NCBI GenBank assembly: GCA_007120675.1
Contig: SKNE01000297.1
Span: forward strand, 1-17,551
Direction: 5' to 3'
Length of the DNA: 17,551 nucleotides
Source: Bacteroidales bacterium
Lineage (GTDB): Bacteria; Bacteroidota; Bacteroidia; Bacteroidales; UBA7960
Shown: positions 1 to 6,321 of the stretch, piece by piece
How the letters are laid out: each line of letters begins with the position of its first letter
Numbering within the stretch: the stretch's first letter is position 1
Notes under the pieces: generated by a model
What the model saw: only the letters and a program-made list of their open reading frames with translations
What the model was told of the DNA's origin: nothing
Databases searched by the model: none
Program-made: the position numbers and the translations under genes

Positions 1-30
1 CACCTGTGTTTTCGCACAGAGTGTAACCTA

Positions 31-88
31 ACAATACACTTTTGAGTATAATGTAGAAAACTGCATTACCAACTCAAAAGTGTATTGT
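31..88. repeat. Long near-perfect inverted repeat (hairpin) abutting the first gene
   Basis: The arms 31-47 (ACAATACACTTTTGAGT) and 72-88 are exact reverse complements over 17 bp. Inside them, 49-56 pairs with 61-68 (8 bp, one G-T wobble) around an AAAA loop, with only a 1/3-nt internal loop between the two stems. The right arm ends one base before the GTG start at 90, so a transcript beginning upstream would bury the start region in the hairpin. A TATAAT-like box (47-52) lies in the left inner arm. It could be a translational control hairpin, an operator, the terminator of an upstream gene, or a small palindromic mobile element; the sequence alone does not decide. The structure is certain, the role is not. 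Confidence 0.8.
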
Positions 89-89
89 C

Positions 90-1343
90 GTGAAAAGAAA
101 TACCCTATTCTTTACTGGTATAATGGTTGTTGCCCTTGGCCTGACCTTGCTGGTTAACCCGGTAGTTGCCGAAGAAAATGACAACAATGACTACACACCG
201 CTCGGTAAGGAGTCATTTAACAGGTTCTCCTGGGGCTTGCATGGAGGCCTTTATAGTGGCTTCACCGACGTTAAGCGTTACGATTTCGTGCCGGCCAAGA
301 AAGAGCTAACACTTGGTGGGGGCTTAGCTTTGAACTACCATGTGTCTCCCGCTCTGACCTTTCAGTCCGTTTTTTCCTACTAAGAGCTGATCGAAGATGA
401 CAGTGCACAGGGTCTGTATTTCGAAACAGAAATATTTGAGGCCTTCCTCAATACCCGTGTCAGTCTGAACGCCTTGTTAAACCCCACCGGTCGTTCAAGG
501 CATTATATGAACCTCTACTCCTTCATTGGTGTAGGGGCCATTGGGCACAGATCGGTTTTGTTCCGGAATGGAGAGGTTGAAAGGGTCTATGGATACGAAG
601 AGGATGGATTAACAAGGGATGACCTGAAATACTACATGGCATTTCCTGCGGGACTGGGTGTCAACTTTAAGCTCAGCGAAAGGCTGGATATCGGCCTGGA
701 GACAGGCATCCGATATGCGATATCTGATCGGCTGGACGCGAAACCGGTGACCGGTAGCCGGAACGATATGTATGGCTATGCCTCTGTTGGAATAACCTTC
801 AGGTTTGGCAGAAATCCCCGGTCAATGGATTGGTCGCCAACTTATGTCACCATGTATCCGGGTGATGTGGACAGGCTATCTGCCGTTGAGCAAGGCCTTG
901 AAGATGTAGAAGCGGAGTTTCAGGCATTGCTTGAGAAGCACGAAGGGGATCTTGCAGCTGTAAGAGAGTCACTTGAAGAGCTGTATGTCAAAGAAGGTCA
1001 GTTGACCCAGCGTACACAGGCCATGTTTGCGGCACTGGAGGATGTGTCGCAGGAGTTGGCCCGGGTTGGCGAGCTTGCGGCTGACGCTGCCGCCTGGAGA
1101 GACCTCTACTATTCTGTTCAGGTTATGGCCCTCAAAACAAAAATTTCAGTGGAAGAGGCGCAGTCCTACCTAAACATAAGGGAAGAACTGACCATTGTTG
1201 ACCAGGATGGATGGTATAAATACATGACAGGGCGCTTTTATAACCTGGAGGAGGCACTGCTCCACATGCAGCGTATGTGGGGGCGGGGGATAAGGGATGC
1301 CTTCATTGTCAGGCACGAAGACGGCCGCTACAGGCCCAGGTAA
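90..1343 (+). pseudogene. Outer-membrane beta-barrel / coiled-coil / SPOR-like protein gene broken by an in-frame TAA
   Basis: One frame runs from GTG 90 to the stop at 1343 (about 416 residues) and is broken only by TAA at 381-383 (codon 98). The reading continues without frameshift, through 384-473 into the part from 474. Residues 1-27 are a signal peptide ending VVA before EEND. Residues 35-240 look like a small beta-barrel with alternating aromatic strands (for example YGYASVGITFRFG). Residues 262-335 are acidic, heptad-like coiled coil. Residues 339-412 resemble a SPOR domain (YYSVQVMAL, then GWYKYMTGRF and DAFIV), a fold that binds denuded septal peptidoglycan. Inferred role: outer-membrane/peptidoglycan tether. 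It may be a true pseudogene, a readthrough case or a sequencing error. The start is GTG with no Shine-Dalgarno; its position rests on the signal peptide. Confidence 0.75.
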
Positions 1344-1391
1344 ACGCCTATTAACTAACCCCGATAATCAACGAAGAATGTAATGAGCCGT

Positions 1392-1405
1392 GACCTGTAC
1401 AGGTC
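1392..1405. repeat. 14-bp perfect palindrome downstream of the interrupted gene
   Basis: GACCTGTACAGGTC is a perfect palindrome between the stop at 1343 and the GC-rich hairpin at 1437. It could be an operator-like dyad or part of a termination region. There is no T-run next to it and no promoter nearby, so no function is assigned. Confidence 0.35.
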
Positions 1406-1436
1406 GGTCAGGAAACGGTGATGGATTCTCGAAGAT

Positions 1437-1470
1437 GGCTCCGCCGGGCTCGCAAATGCCTGGCGGGGCC
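1437..1470. terminator. GC-rich hairpin between convergent genes
   Basis: 1437-1449 (GGCTCCGCCGGGC) pairs with 1458-1470 over 13 positions with two G-T wobbles around an 8-nt loop. It lies between the convergent ends of the interrupted outer-membrane gene (1343) and the MOSC-MogA gene (1524). Only a weak T-rich stretch (TCTTGCTGTTT) follows on the plus strand and none on the minus strand. A bidirectional terminator or mRNA 3' stabiliser is therefore plausible but not certain. Confidence 0.5.
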
Positions 1471-1523
1471 TCTTGCTGTTTGGTCAGGCCGGCTGGCGTG
1501 ACCTCACCCCGGCCGTTGCGGCA

Positions 1524-2453
1524 TCAGTGTGCGTCCAGCCCGTGGCGCATATAGATCAGGTGCTCCATGGTTTTCAGGATCTCTTCCATGTATTCGTTAA
1601 CGGCCTTCACACTGCCCGGCAAGGTATATACGAGACTTTCGTTGATCAGTCCCGCCACCCCCCTGCTCAACAGGGCATTGGGCTTATCCTTCCCGTATTT
1701 GATCCGGATCATCTCCATGATGCCGGGTATCTCTTTGTCAAGCAAGGGCTTAATGGTTTCCACCGTGATGTCGCGGGGACCAATGCCGGTGCCACCCGTG
1801 GTGATGATCACATCCACCTCATCATAGGTGGTCTTTTCAATCAGGACACTCAGGCTGGATGCGTCATCCGGTATCACCGTATGCTTCACCTCAATGTTTC
1901 GCGGCTTCTGTTCAAAGTGCTTATTCAGCCACTCCACAATGCGCGGGCCGCTGCGATCGGCATAGACCCCCTTGCTGGCCCTGTCGCTCAGGGTGACCAC
2001 ATGGAAGCGCAAAAGACGTGGCTTATAGGCCAGTGTATCACCCGGCCTGAGAGAGCCTTGCCGGATCACCCTGGCAAAAATGCCCTCCCTGGGCATCACA
2101 CAGTTGCCCACCTCGCGAAATATGGCACAGGTGGAACCGTGGCAGGCCTTGCCTATCTGTGTGACCTCCAGCTCCACATCCTTTCCCACGAAACGGTCCA
2201 GCGGCGAGGTCTTCACCAGCTCAAGGCCTTCGGTGGTCAGGTTCTCCGCAAACTCCCCAAAGGCGATGGGGCGCCCCGCCTCCTCCGAAAAGCGGTCCAC
2301 GCTCTCTTTGCCAAGCAGGCTGACCTGGCGGTGCCAGGGGCCCGAATGGGCATCATCCATTATCCCGTTGTGGTTCAGTGTCACCTCCTCCACAGGCCGT
2401 TTGACGGTGCCCTTCTCCCTGGAGATGTTGACAGATAGTATCTTGATTTCCAT
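1524..2453 (-). CDS. MOSC domain - MogA/MoaB (molybdopterin adenylyltransferase) fusion
   Basis: This 309-residue protein joins two domains. Residues 1-145 are a MOSC domain, with the cysteine-rich segment GKACHGSTC (C104, C109) and C118 before MPREGIFARVI and RPGD. MOSC domains carry or transfer sulfur in Moco maturation, or detoxify N-hydroxylated compounds in YiiM-like proteins. Residues 147-305 are a MogA/MoaB domain with TTGGTGIGPRD (218-228) and LPGSVKAV (278-285), the pterin-binding signature of enzymes that adenylate metal-binding pterin before MoeA acts. It is the last gene of the minus-strand Moco/Wco cluster, 102 bp after moaC. ATG 2453 is preferred over an upstream TTG at 2462 because MEIKIL is a normal MOSC beginning. 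Domain calls are firm; the exact role of the MOSC half is not. Confidence 0.9.
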   Translation of the reverse strand: MEIKILSVNISREKGTVKRPVEEVTLNHNGIMDDAHSGPWHRQVSLLGKESVDRFSEEAGRPIAFGEFAENLTTEGLELVKTSPLDRFVGKDVELEVTQIGKACHGSTCAIFREVGNCVMPREGIFARVIRQGSLRPGDTLAYKPRLLRFHVVTLSDRASKGVYADRSGPRIVEWLNKHFEQKPRNIEVKHTVIPDDASSLSVLIEKTTYDEVDVIITTGGTGIGPRDITVETIKPLLDKEIPGIMEMIRIKYGKDKPNALLSRGVAGLINESLVYTLPGSVKAVNEYMEEILKTMEHLIYMRHGLDAH

Positions 2454-2484
2454 CTTCTTCAATATTTTTGATTGATCATCTGCT

Positions 2485-2518
2485 TGTGGCCAGGCAAGGT
2501 GCCGGCGCGCTGACCACA
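2485..2518 (-). other. Intercistronic hairpin between moaC and the MOSC-MogA gene
   Basis: On the minus-strand RNA, TGTGGTCAG pairs with CTGGCCACA (9 bp including one G-U wobble, 16-nt loop). On the plus strand the same position would be a C-A mismatch, which fits an RNA made from the minus strand. No U-run follows, so it is more likely a processing or stability element than a terminator. Low confidence. Confidence 0.3.
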
Positions 2519-2555
2519 GGACCCATCCCCCGGCGCAGGCTGCTGCCCCGGACAG

Positions 2556-3026
2556 TTAGCCGGCCGCCTGCTCCTTGGTCTTTTCCAGCAACTTCACCCC
2601 GCCAATCACCATCTCCTTGTCCACCGCCTTGCACATGTCGTAAACGGTAAGCAACGCCACGCTCACAGCGGTAAGGGCCTCCATCTCAACGCCCGTTTGT
2701 CCGACGGACTTCACCTGTGCCCTTACTTCCACCCCCCGCCAGCCTTCCTCTTCCACCAGCCGTGCATTGACTTGCACGCTCGTGATCTGCAGCGGATGGC
2801 AAAGGGGAATCAAATGGGCACACTGCTTGGCCGCCTGCACGCCGGCGATCTCGGCCACGCTCAGCACCTCTCCCTTCCTGATCTGGTTGTCACGGATCAG
2901 CGACAGGGTATCCCCCTTGAGGGAGATGCGTCCGGATGCAAGGGCCGTACGCCGCTGCACCTCTTTGTGTCCCACGTCCACCATCCTGGCCCTGCCTTCC
3001 TCGTCAGTATGTGTTAGCTTATTCAT
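2556..3026 (-). CDS. moaC: Cyclic pyranopterin monophosphate synthase MoaC
   Basis: The 156-residue protein converts the MoaA product (3',8-cyclo-GTP) to cyclic pyranopterin monophosphate, an early cytosolic step of molybdopterin synthesis. Family marks are all present: MNKLTHTDEEGRARMVDV at the start, AHLIPLCHPL (70-79), TGVEMEALTA (111-120) and the catalytic stretch YDMCKAVDK (129-137) with D130 and K133. The length matches the usual 155-165 residues. ATG 3026 was chosen because it aligns with the normal N-terminus; in-frame ATGs at 3038 and 3059 would add a non-family extension. It lies 139 bp downstream of moaA on the same strand. Confidence 0.95.
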   Translation of the reverse strand: MNKLTHTDEEGRARMVDVGHKEVQRRTALASGRISLKGDTLSLIRDNQIRKGEVLSVAEIAGVQAAKQCAHLIPLCHPLQITSVQVNARLVEEEGWRGVEVRAQVKSVGQTGVEMEALTAVSVALLTVYDMCKAVDKEMVIGGVKLLEKTKEQAAG

Positions 3027-3148
3027 GTTTATTTCCATTTGGCATCTGCTCTTATCCATTGCGCTGAAAGTTGCTTTTCCGGGGTTGTGCCAGTGGGCAG
3101 GCTTTACCCATTGCGACTGGGATCCGCCCCCCCGGTGTGTCGGAAAAG

Positions 3149-3166
3149 GGCCTGTTTCGCCAGGCC
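3149..3166 (-). terminator. Possible weak terminator/attenuator at the end of moaA
   Basis: On the minus strand GGCCTG pairs with CAGGCC (6 bp, loop GCGAAA), directly overlapping the moaA TAG and followed by CTTTTCC. The stem is short and the U-run only four, so partial termination or attenuation between moaA and moaC is possible but unproven. Confidence 0.3.
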
Positions 3167-3966
3167 TACCCCCCGATGTTGTGGAAAAGGTTCTGCTTGT
3201 TCACTGTACCCTTCTCCGGCTTGGCCCCGAGGGCCATTTCCATGGCCCGCTGGATGCCCAGGCTGCGGATATCGTAAGCCAGGTCGCTGAACAGGCATGG
3301 CTTCACCTTGCCGTCGCTGGTCAGGCGCAGGCGGTTGCACTGGCTGCAGTCGCCGCCCGTGCCACCGCTTACCACGCCAAAATGTCCGGTGCCCAGGTCC
3401 ATGCGTGGAATGAAACGCACCTCCAGGCCTTCTTTCCGCCCGTAGGCTTGCACGGCTTTGGCCTCACTCTCCTCAGGTCCCTCTTTTACCACACAATTGA
3501 TCTTGACGGGATGCAGTCCGGCCCCCTTTGCCGCGCGGATGCCATCGAACACCTTTTGCAGTTCGCCACCCCTTGTGATCGTCCGGAACTTCCGGGCATC
3601 CACCGTATCCAGGCTAATATTGACACGCTTGAGTCCCGCACGGGCCAGGTCATGGGCAAAACGGTCCAGCAGAACACCGTTGGTGGTCATGGCGATATCC
3701 TTTACCCCCGGCACCTCCGAGATCATGGAGACAAGCTCCACGATGTCCTTGCGCACCAGTGGCTCACCGCCGGTCAGCCTGATCTTGTCAATCCCCAGGG
3801 GCACCGCAACGGCCACCACCTGCTGTATCTCTTCAAAACGCAGGATGTCCTCGTGCCTGAGCAGGCAAGGATCGTTCTCAGGCATGCAGTAATGGCAACG
3901 CAGGTTACAGCGGTCTGTAACGGATATCCTCAGGTAGTGGATCTTTCGGTTAAAACGGTCTAACAT
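3166..3966 (-). CDS. moaA: GTP 3',8-cyclase MoaA (compact form)
   Basis: Radical-SAM enzyme that rearranges GTP in the first step of molybdopterin synthesis. The N-terminal cluster motif CNLRCHYC gives C20, C24 and C27; GGEP is at 66-69. The second 4Fe-4S site is CSQCNRLRLTSDGKVKPC (C207, C210, C224), and the protein ends in the double glycine (NIGG) that MoaA needs. At 266 residues it is about 60 shorter than the usual 325-335. The loss is between RFIPRMDLG (184-192) and DCSQC (206-210), where ordinary MoaA has a longer stretch ending in an Ile-rich GFI.P.S motif. All key cysteines remain, so activity is plausible. The start overlaps the end of moeA by 17 bp. Confidence 0.93.
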   Translation of the reverse strand: MLDRFNRKIHYLRISVTDRCNLRCHYCMPENDPCLLRHEDILRFEEIQQVVAVAVPLGIDKIRLTGGEPLVRKDIVELVSMISEVPGVKDIAMTTNGVLLDRFAHDLARAGLKRVNISLDTVDARKFRTITRGGELQKVFDGIRAAKGAGLHPVKINCVVKEGPEESEAKAVQAYGRKEGLEVRFIPRMDLGTGHFGVVSGGTGGDCSQCNRLRLTSDGKVKPCLFSDLAYDIRSLGIQRAMEMALGAKPEKGTVNKQNLFHNIGG

Positions 3967-5125
3967 GGGTTAATTCTCCTTTACTGATCTCAAACGTCCC
4001 TTTGGGAATGATCATCAGGGCGTGGGCCAGGCAAATGGCGTGTATGTGGGCTGAGCCATGGTATTGAACGGGGATCACCTGCCCCTTATTGTCAATGCTC
4101 ACCGGCAGAAACTCCAGCCTGTCCCCTTTTTTTCGCCGGAAGTCCACCCCCATGGGAAGCCTCATTTCCAGCGGACTATATCCTGCACCCATCATGGCAT
4201 AGAGGAGCGGCTTGACAAAGGTTTCGAAATTGATGAAGGATGAGACCGGGTTGCCCGGCAGGCCAAAAATGGCCGAGCTGCTGCTTCGTCCGAATACTGT
4301 CGGCCTGCCCGGCTTCACGGCCACCTTCTGGAAAAGGATCTCCACGCCGCACTGACGCATGATCTTTGGGACAAAATCGTAATCACCGGCTGATACCCCC
4401 CCGGTGAGCAAGACCACCTCATTTTCGTCCAGCGCCCTGGCAATGGCTTGCCTGGTGGCCTCTTCGTCGTCGGGTACGATGCCCATGTAGTGGGGCTCGG
4501 CATGGGCGGCCAGCACCTGGGCATGCAGCTGAAACCCATTGCTGTTGCGTATCTTACCCGGTCCCGGCTGGTGACCGGGCTCCACCAGTTCATCACCGGT
4601 CGACAGGATCCCCACACGGGGCTTTCGGGCCACCAGTGGCCGGGTGGCACCCACGGCAGCGAGGATGGCGATGTGTTGCGGCAGGATCTGCATCCCTTTT
4701 TGCCACACCCGCTGCCCCGTCTTTACATCTTCTGCCTGGTAGGCAATGTTGGGTGTGGTGTTGCCGGCCGTAAACCGAATGAACCCCGGCTGCTCTTCCA
4801 CCGTGTGCTCAACCATGATCACGGTATCGGCGCCATCGGGCACCATGGCTCCCGTCATGATTTTGCTGCACTGGCCTTCGCCGATGGCATGGCCTGGGGT
4901 ATCCCCTGCAGCGATCACTTCCAGCACCTGCATTGGCCTGTGCAGATCCTGGCGACGGCAGGCATAGCCATCCATGGCTGCCTTATCAAAGGGGGGCATA
5001 TCCACATCCGAATGGATGTCTTCGGCGAGCACCCTGAACAGGGCCTCCTCAAAAGGGACCCGCTCACTGCCCATGCGGCGCACATCCTGTAAAATGATTT
5101 CCAGCGCTTCTTCAAAAAGAACCAT
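3950..5125 (-). CDS. moeA: Molybdopterin molybdenumtransferase MoeA
   Basis: MoeA inserts molybdate or tungstate into adenylated molybdopterin. The 391-residue protein has PPFDKAAMDGYA (44-55), IMTGAMVPDGADTVI (89-103), STGDEL (175-180), RNSNG (193-197), TGGVSAGDYDF (241-251) and GLPGNPVSS (288-296). The order is that of MoeA domains I-IV, and the length is close to the 400-residue norm. It lies 8 bp after thiF and overlaps moaA by 17 bp, so the three are very probably co-transcribed. With an AOR gene at the head of the cluster, tungstate is a likely metal, but the sequence does not show metal choice. Confidence 0.95.
   Translation of the reverse strand: MVLFEEALEIILQDVRRMGSERVPFEEALFRVLAEDIHSDVDMPPFDKAAMDGYACRRQDLHRPMQVLEVIAAGDTPGHAIGEGQCSKIMTGAMVPDGADTVIMVEHTVEEQPGFIRFTAGNTTPNIAYQAEDVKTGQRVWQKGMQILPQHIAILAAVGATRPLVARKPRVGILSTGDELVEPGHQPGPGKIRNSNGFQLHAQVLAAHAEPHYMGIVPDDEEATRQAIARALDENEVVLLTGGVSAGDYDFVPKIMRQCGVEILFQKVAVKPGRPTVFGRSSSSAIFGLPGNPVSSFINFETFVKPLLYAMMGAGYSPLEMRLPMGVDFRRKKGDRLEFLPVSIDNKGQVIPVQYHGSAHIHAICLAHALMIIPKGTFEISKGELTHVRPF
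3976..3981 (-). promoter_or_regulatory. Shine-Dalgarno-like site for moaA inside moeA
   Basis: On the minus strand AAAGGAG ends about nine bases before the moaA ATG at 3966 and lies within the last moeA codons. Clear Shine-Dalgarno sites are uncommon at the other starts in this window, and this one supports the overlapping moaA start. Confidence 0.45.
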
Positions 5126-5133
5126 ATCGTCAG

Positions 5134-5817
5134 TTAAATGTCTATCACCTGGTATTCATGATCCAGGGTATTGATCATCAGTAGTTTGTTTCGGAGGACC
5201 CCCTCTTTTCCAAGGAGGACCTTGAGGGTTTCTGCCACCTGGAGCGAGGCAGCCAGGGCAGGGGTGAAGCTGGGGTTGCCCAAGTGTTTTTCTGCCCCTT
5301 TTTCCACCTCTTCCGGGTAAATCTTGTTCATGAGTTGCTGTCCCGGCATCACCGTACCCACCTGGGCATACCACCCGGCAATCGCTGCGAAAACCATGGG
5401 GATGCCCAGCCGGGAGGCACTGGCCTCCACGGCACGGCGTGAAGACACATTGTCAAGGGCATCACAGATCACATCATGGCCCGCCAGGATGTCGCCTGCA
5501 TTCTCTGTGTTGAGTCGCTGCTGCACCACGGTACAGGATATATCGGGGTTGATCAGCTTCACGCGTCGCCCTGCCTCGTGGGCTTTGGGTTCACCCAGGT
5601 TCCCCGGCAGGGAGAACAGCTGCCTGTTCAGGTTGGAAGCTTCAAACACGTCCGCATCGATGACCGTCAGGTGCCCGATACCCAGCCTGGCCAGCATCTC
5701 TATAAGATAGCCGCCCAGTCCCCCGCAGCCAACCACCGCCACCCTGAAACTGCGTAGCTGGCGGTTCTCCTCCGGACTGAGCATGCGCTCGTTGCGGATA
5801 TAACGCTCATCATTCAT
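5134..5817 (-). CDS. ThiF/HesA/MoeB-family sulfur-carrier adenylyltransferase
   Basis: The 227-residue E1-like enzyme probably adenylates the C-terminal glycine of the MoaD-like carrier encoded just upstream, the step before thiocarboxylate formation. It shows the nucleotide loop VVGCGGLGG (28-36), the acidic strand VIDADVFEASNLNRQ (52-66), and CDALDN (118-123). It lacks the two CxxC zinc pairs of classical MoeB and is shorter than the roughly 250-residue E. coli enzyme, so the HesA/ThiF label is safer than moeB. ATG 5817 is preferred. An upstream in-frame ATG at 5847 lies inside a dispersed repeat and adds only a non-family leader. Confidence 0.88.
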   Translation of the reverse strand: MNDERYIRNERMLSPEENRQLRSFRVAVVGCGGLGGYLIEMLARLGIGHLTVIDADVFEASNLNRQLFSLPGNLGEPKAHEAGRRVKLINPDISCTVVQQRLNTENAGDILAGHDVICDALDNVSSRRAVEASASRLGIPMVFAAIAGWYAQVGTVMPGQQLMNKIYPEEVEKGAEKHLGNPSFTPALAASLQVAETLKVLLGKEGVLRNKLLMINTLDHEYQVIDI

Positions 5818-5840
5818 CCCGTTCTCTTTTGTGGTTTTAA

Positions 5841-5929
5841 CCTGCATTACCCATGTTTTTCATCCAGGGCAGATGCAAGGCGTTGAAAGCCGACGACGTG
5901 GCGGTCTGTTTATGCGGCTTTTGCAAAGA
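5841..5929. repeat. Dispersed repeat, copy A (pairs with 17385-17473)
   Basis: The first 50 bases (5841-5890) match 17385-17434 in the same orientation at 43 of 50 positions without gaps, including the exact block CAGATGCAAGGCG. Weaker similarity continues to about 5929. Copy A fills much of the gap between moaD and thiF. On the minus strand both copies read toward a stop with the pattern ALHLxWxKxMxNAG-stop, which may be the remnant tail of a short repeated gene or chance. No transposase, target duplication or terminal repeat was seen. Confidence 0.6.
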
Positions 5930-6083
5930 TAAGAAAAAGCCAGCCCCGGTGAACTGCCGCTGTGGGCAAGGTGCGGCAGGACAGGTGCTGGCCGGTGTAA
6001 GGGTGTTAGGCGCGGGTGGAGGTCCCGGCCAAACAAGAATTGGCATTGTGCCGGACAATAAAGCATGATCCGGACCGGCCATT

Positions 6084-6308
6084 TTAGCCGCCACCGACGG
6101 GTGGGAAGAGAGAGACGGTATCCTGGGAAGACAACACCTGGTCCATTTGGCCGTCCCTCCCGTTGACCAGGAGGATGGCCACATCTTTTTGGCTGATCCC
6201 CAGTTGGTCTATGACGTCTCCCGGGGTGCTTCCACTATCCAGCTCCAGCTGGATTACCTTGTCTCTCCCCTCCCTGAGGGTGGCAAACAGGCGAACAGTT
6301 ACAACCAT
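6084..6308 (-). CDS. moaD: MoaD/ThiS-family sulfur carrier
   Basis: The 74-residue ubiquitin-fold protein MVVTVRLFATLREGR... ends SLFPPVGGG. The C-terminal Gly-Gly is adenylated and thiocarboxylated so that the carrier can give sulfur to molybdopterin synthase. The length, beta-grasp pattern and PPVGGG tail fit MoaD; a tungsten-specific carrier or ThiS-like role is possible. ATG 6308 leaves a 13-bp gap after aor; a start at 6341 would overlap aor and add a non-family extension. The gene lies between aor and the ThiF-like enzyme. moaE, the other synthase subunit, is not in the window. Confidence 0.9.
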   Translation of the reverse strand: MVVTVRLFATLREGRDKVIQLELDSGSTPGDVIDQLGISQKDVAILLVNGRDGQMDQVLSSQDTVSLFPPVGGG

Positions 6309-6321
6309 AGGCAGGGCTGGG

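Noticed and set aside
26..88. Integron attC-like site (ACCTAAC at 26-32 plus the hairpin)
   Set aside because: The opposite end lacks the required GTTRRRY core, and no integrase or cassette array is present.
1473..2438. Long plus-strand open frame opposite the MOSC-MogA gene
   Set aside because: The frame has no recognisable domain and lies wholly antisense to a strong two-domain protein; it is a high-GC shadow.
3027..3165. Moco riboswitch or small gene between moaA and moaC
   Set aside because: Only a short stem at the moaA stop was found; the open frames here are shadows.
5848..6083. Possible moaE or small gene between moaD and thiF
   Set aside because: No MoaE motif was seen in any frame; the stretch is explained in part by the dispersed repeat.
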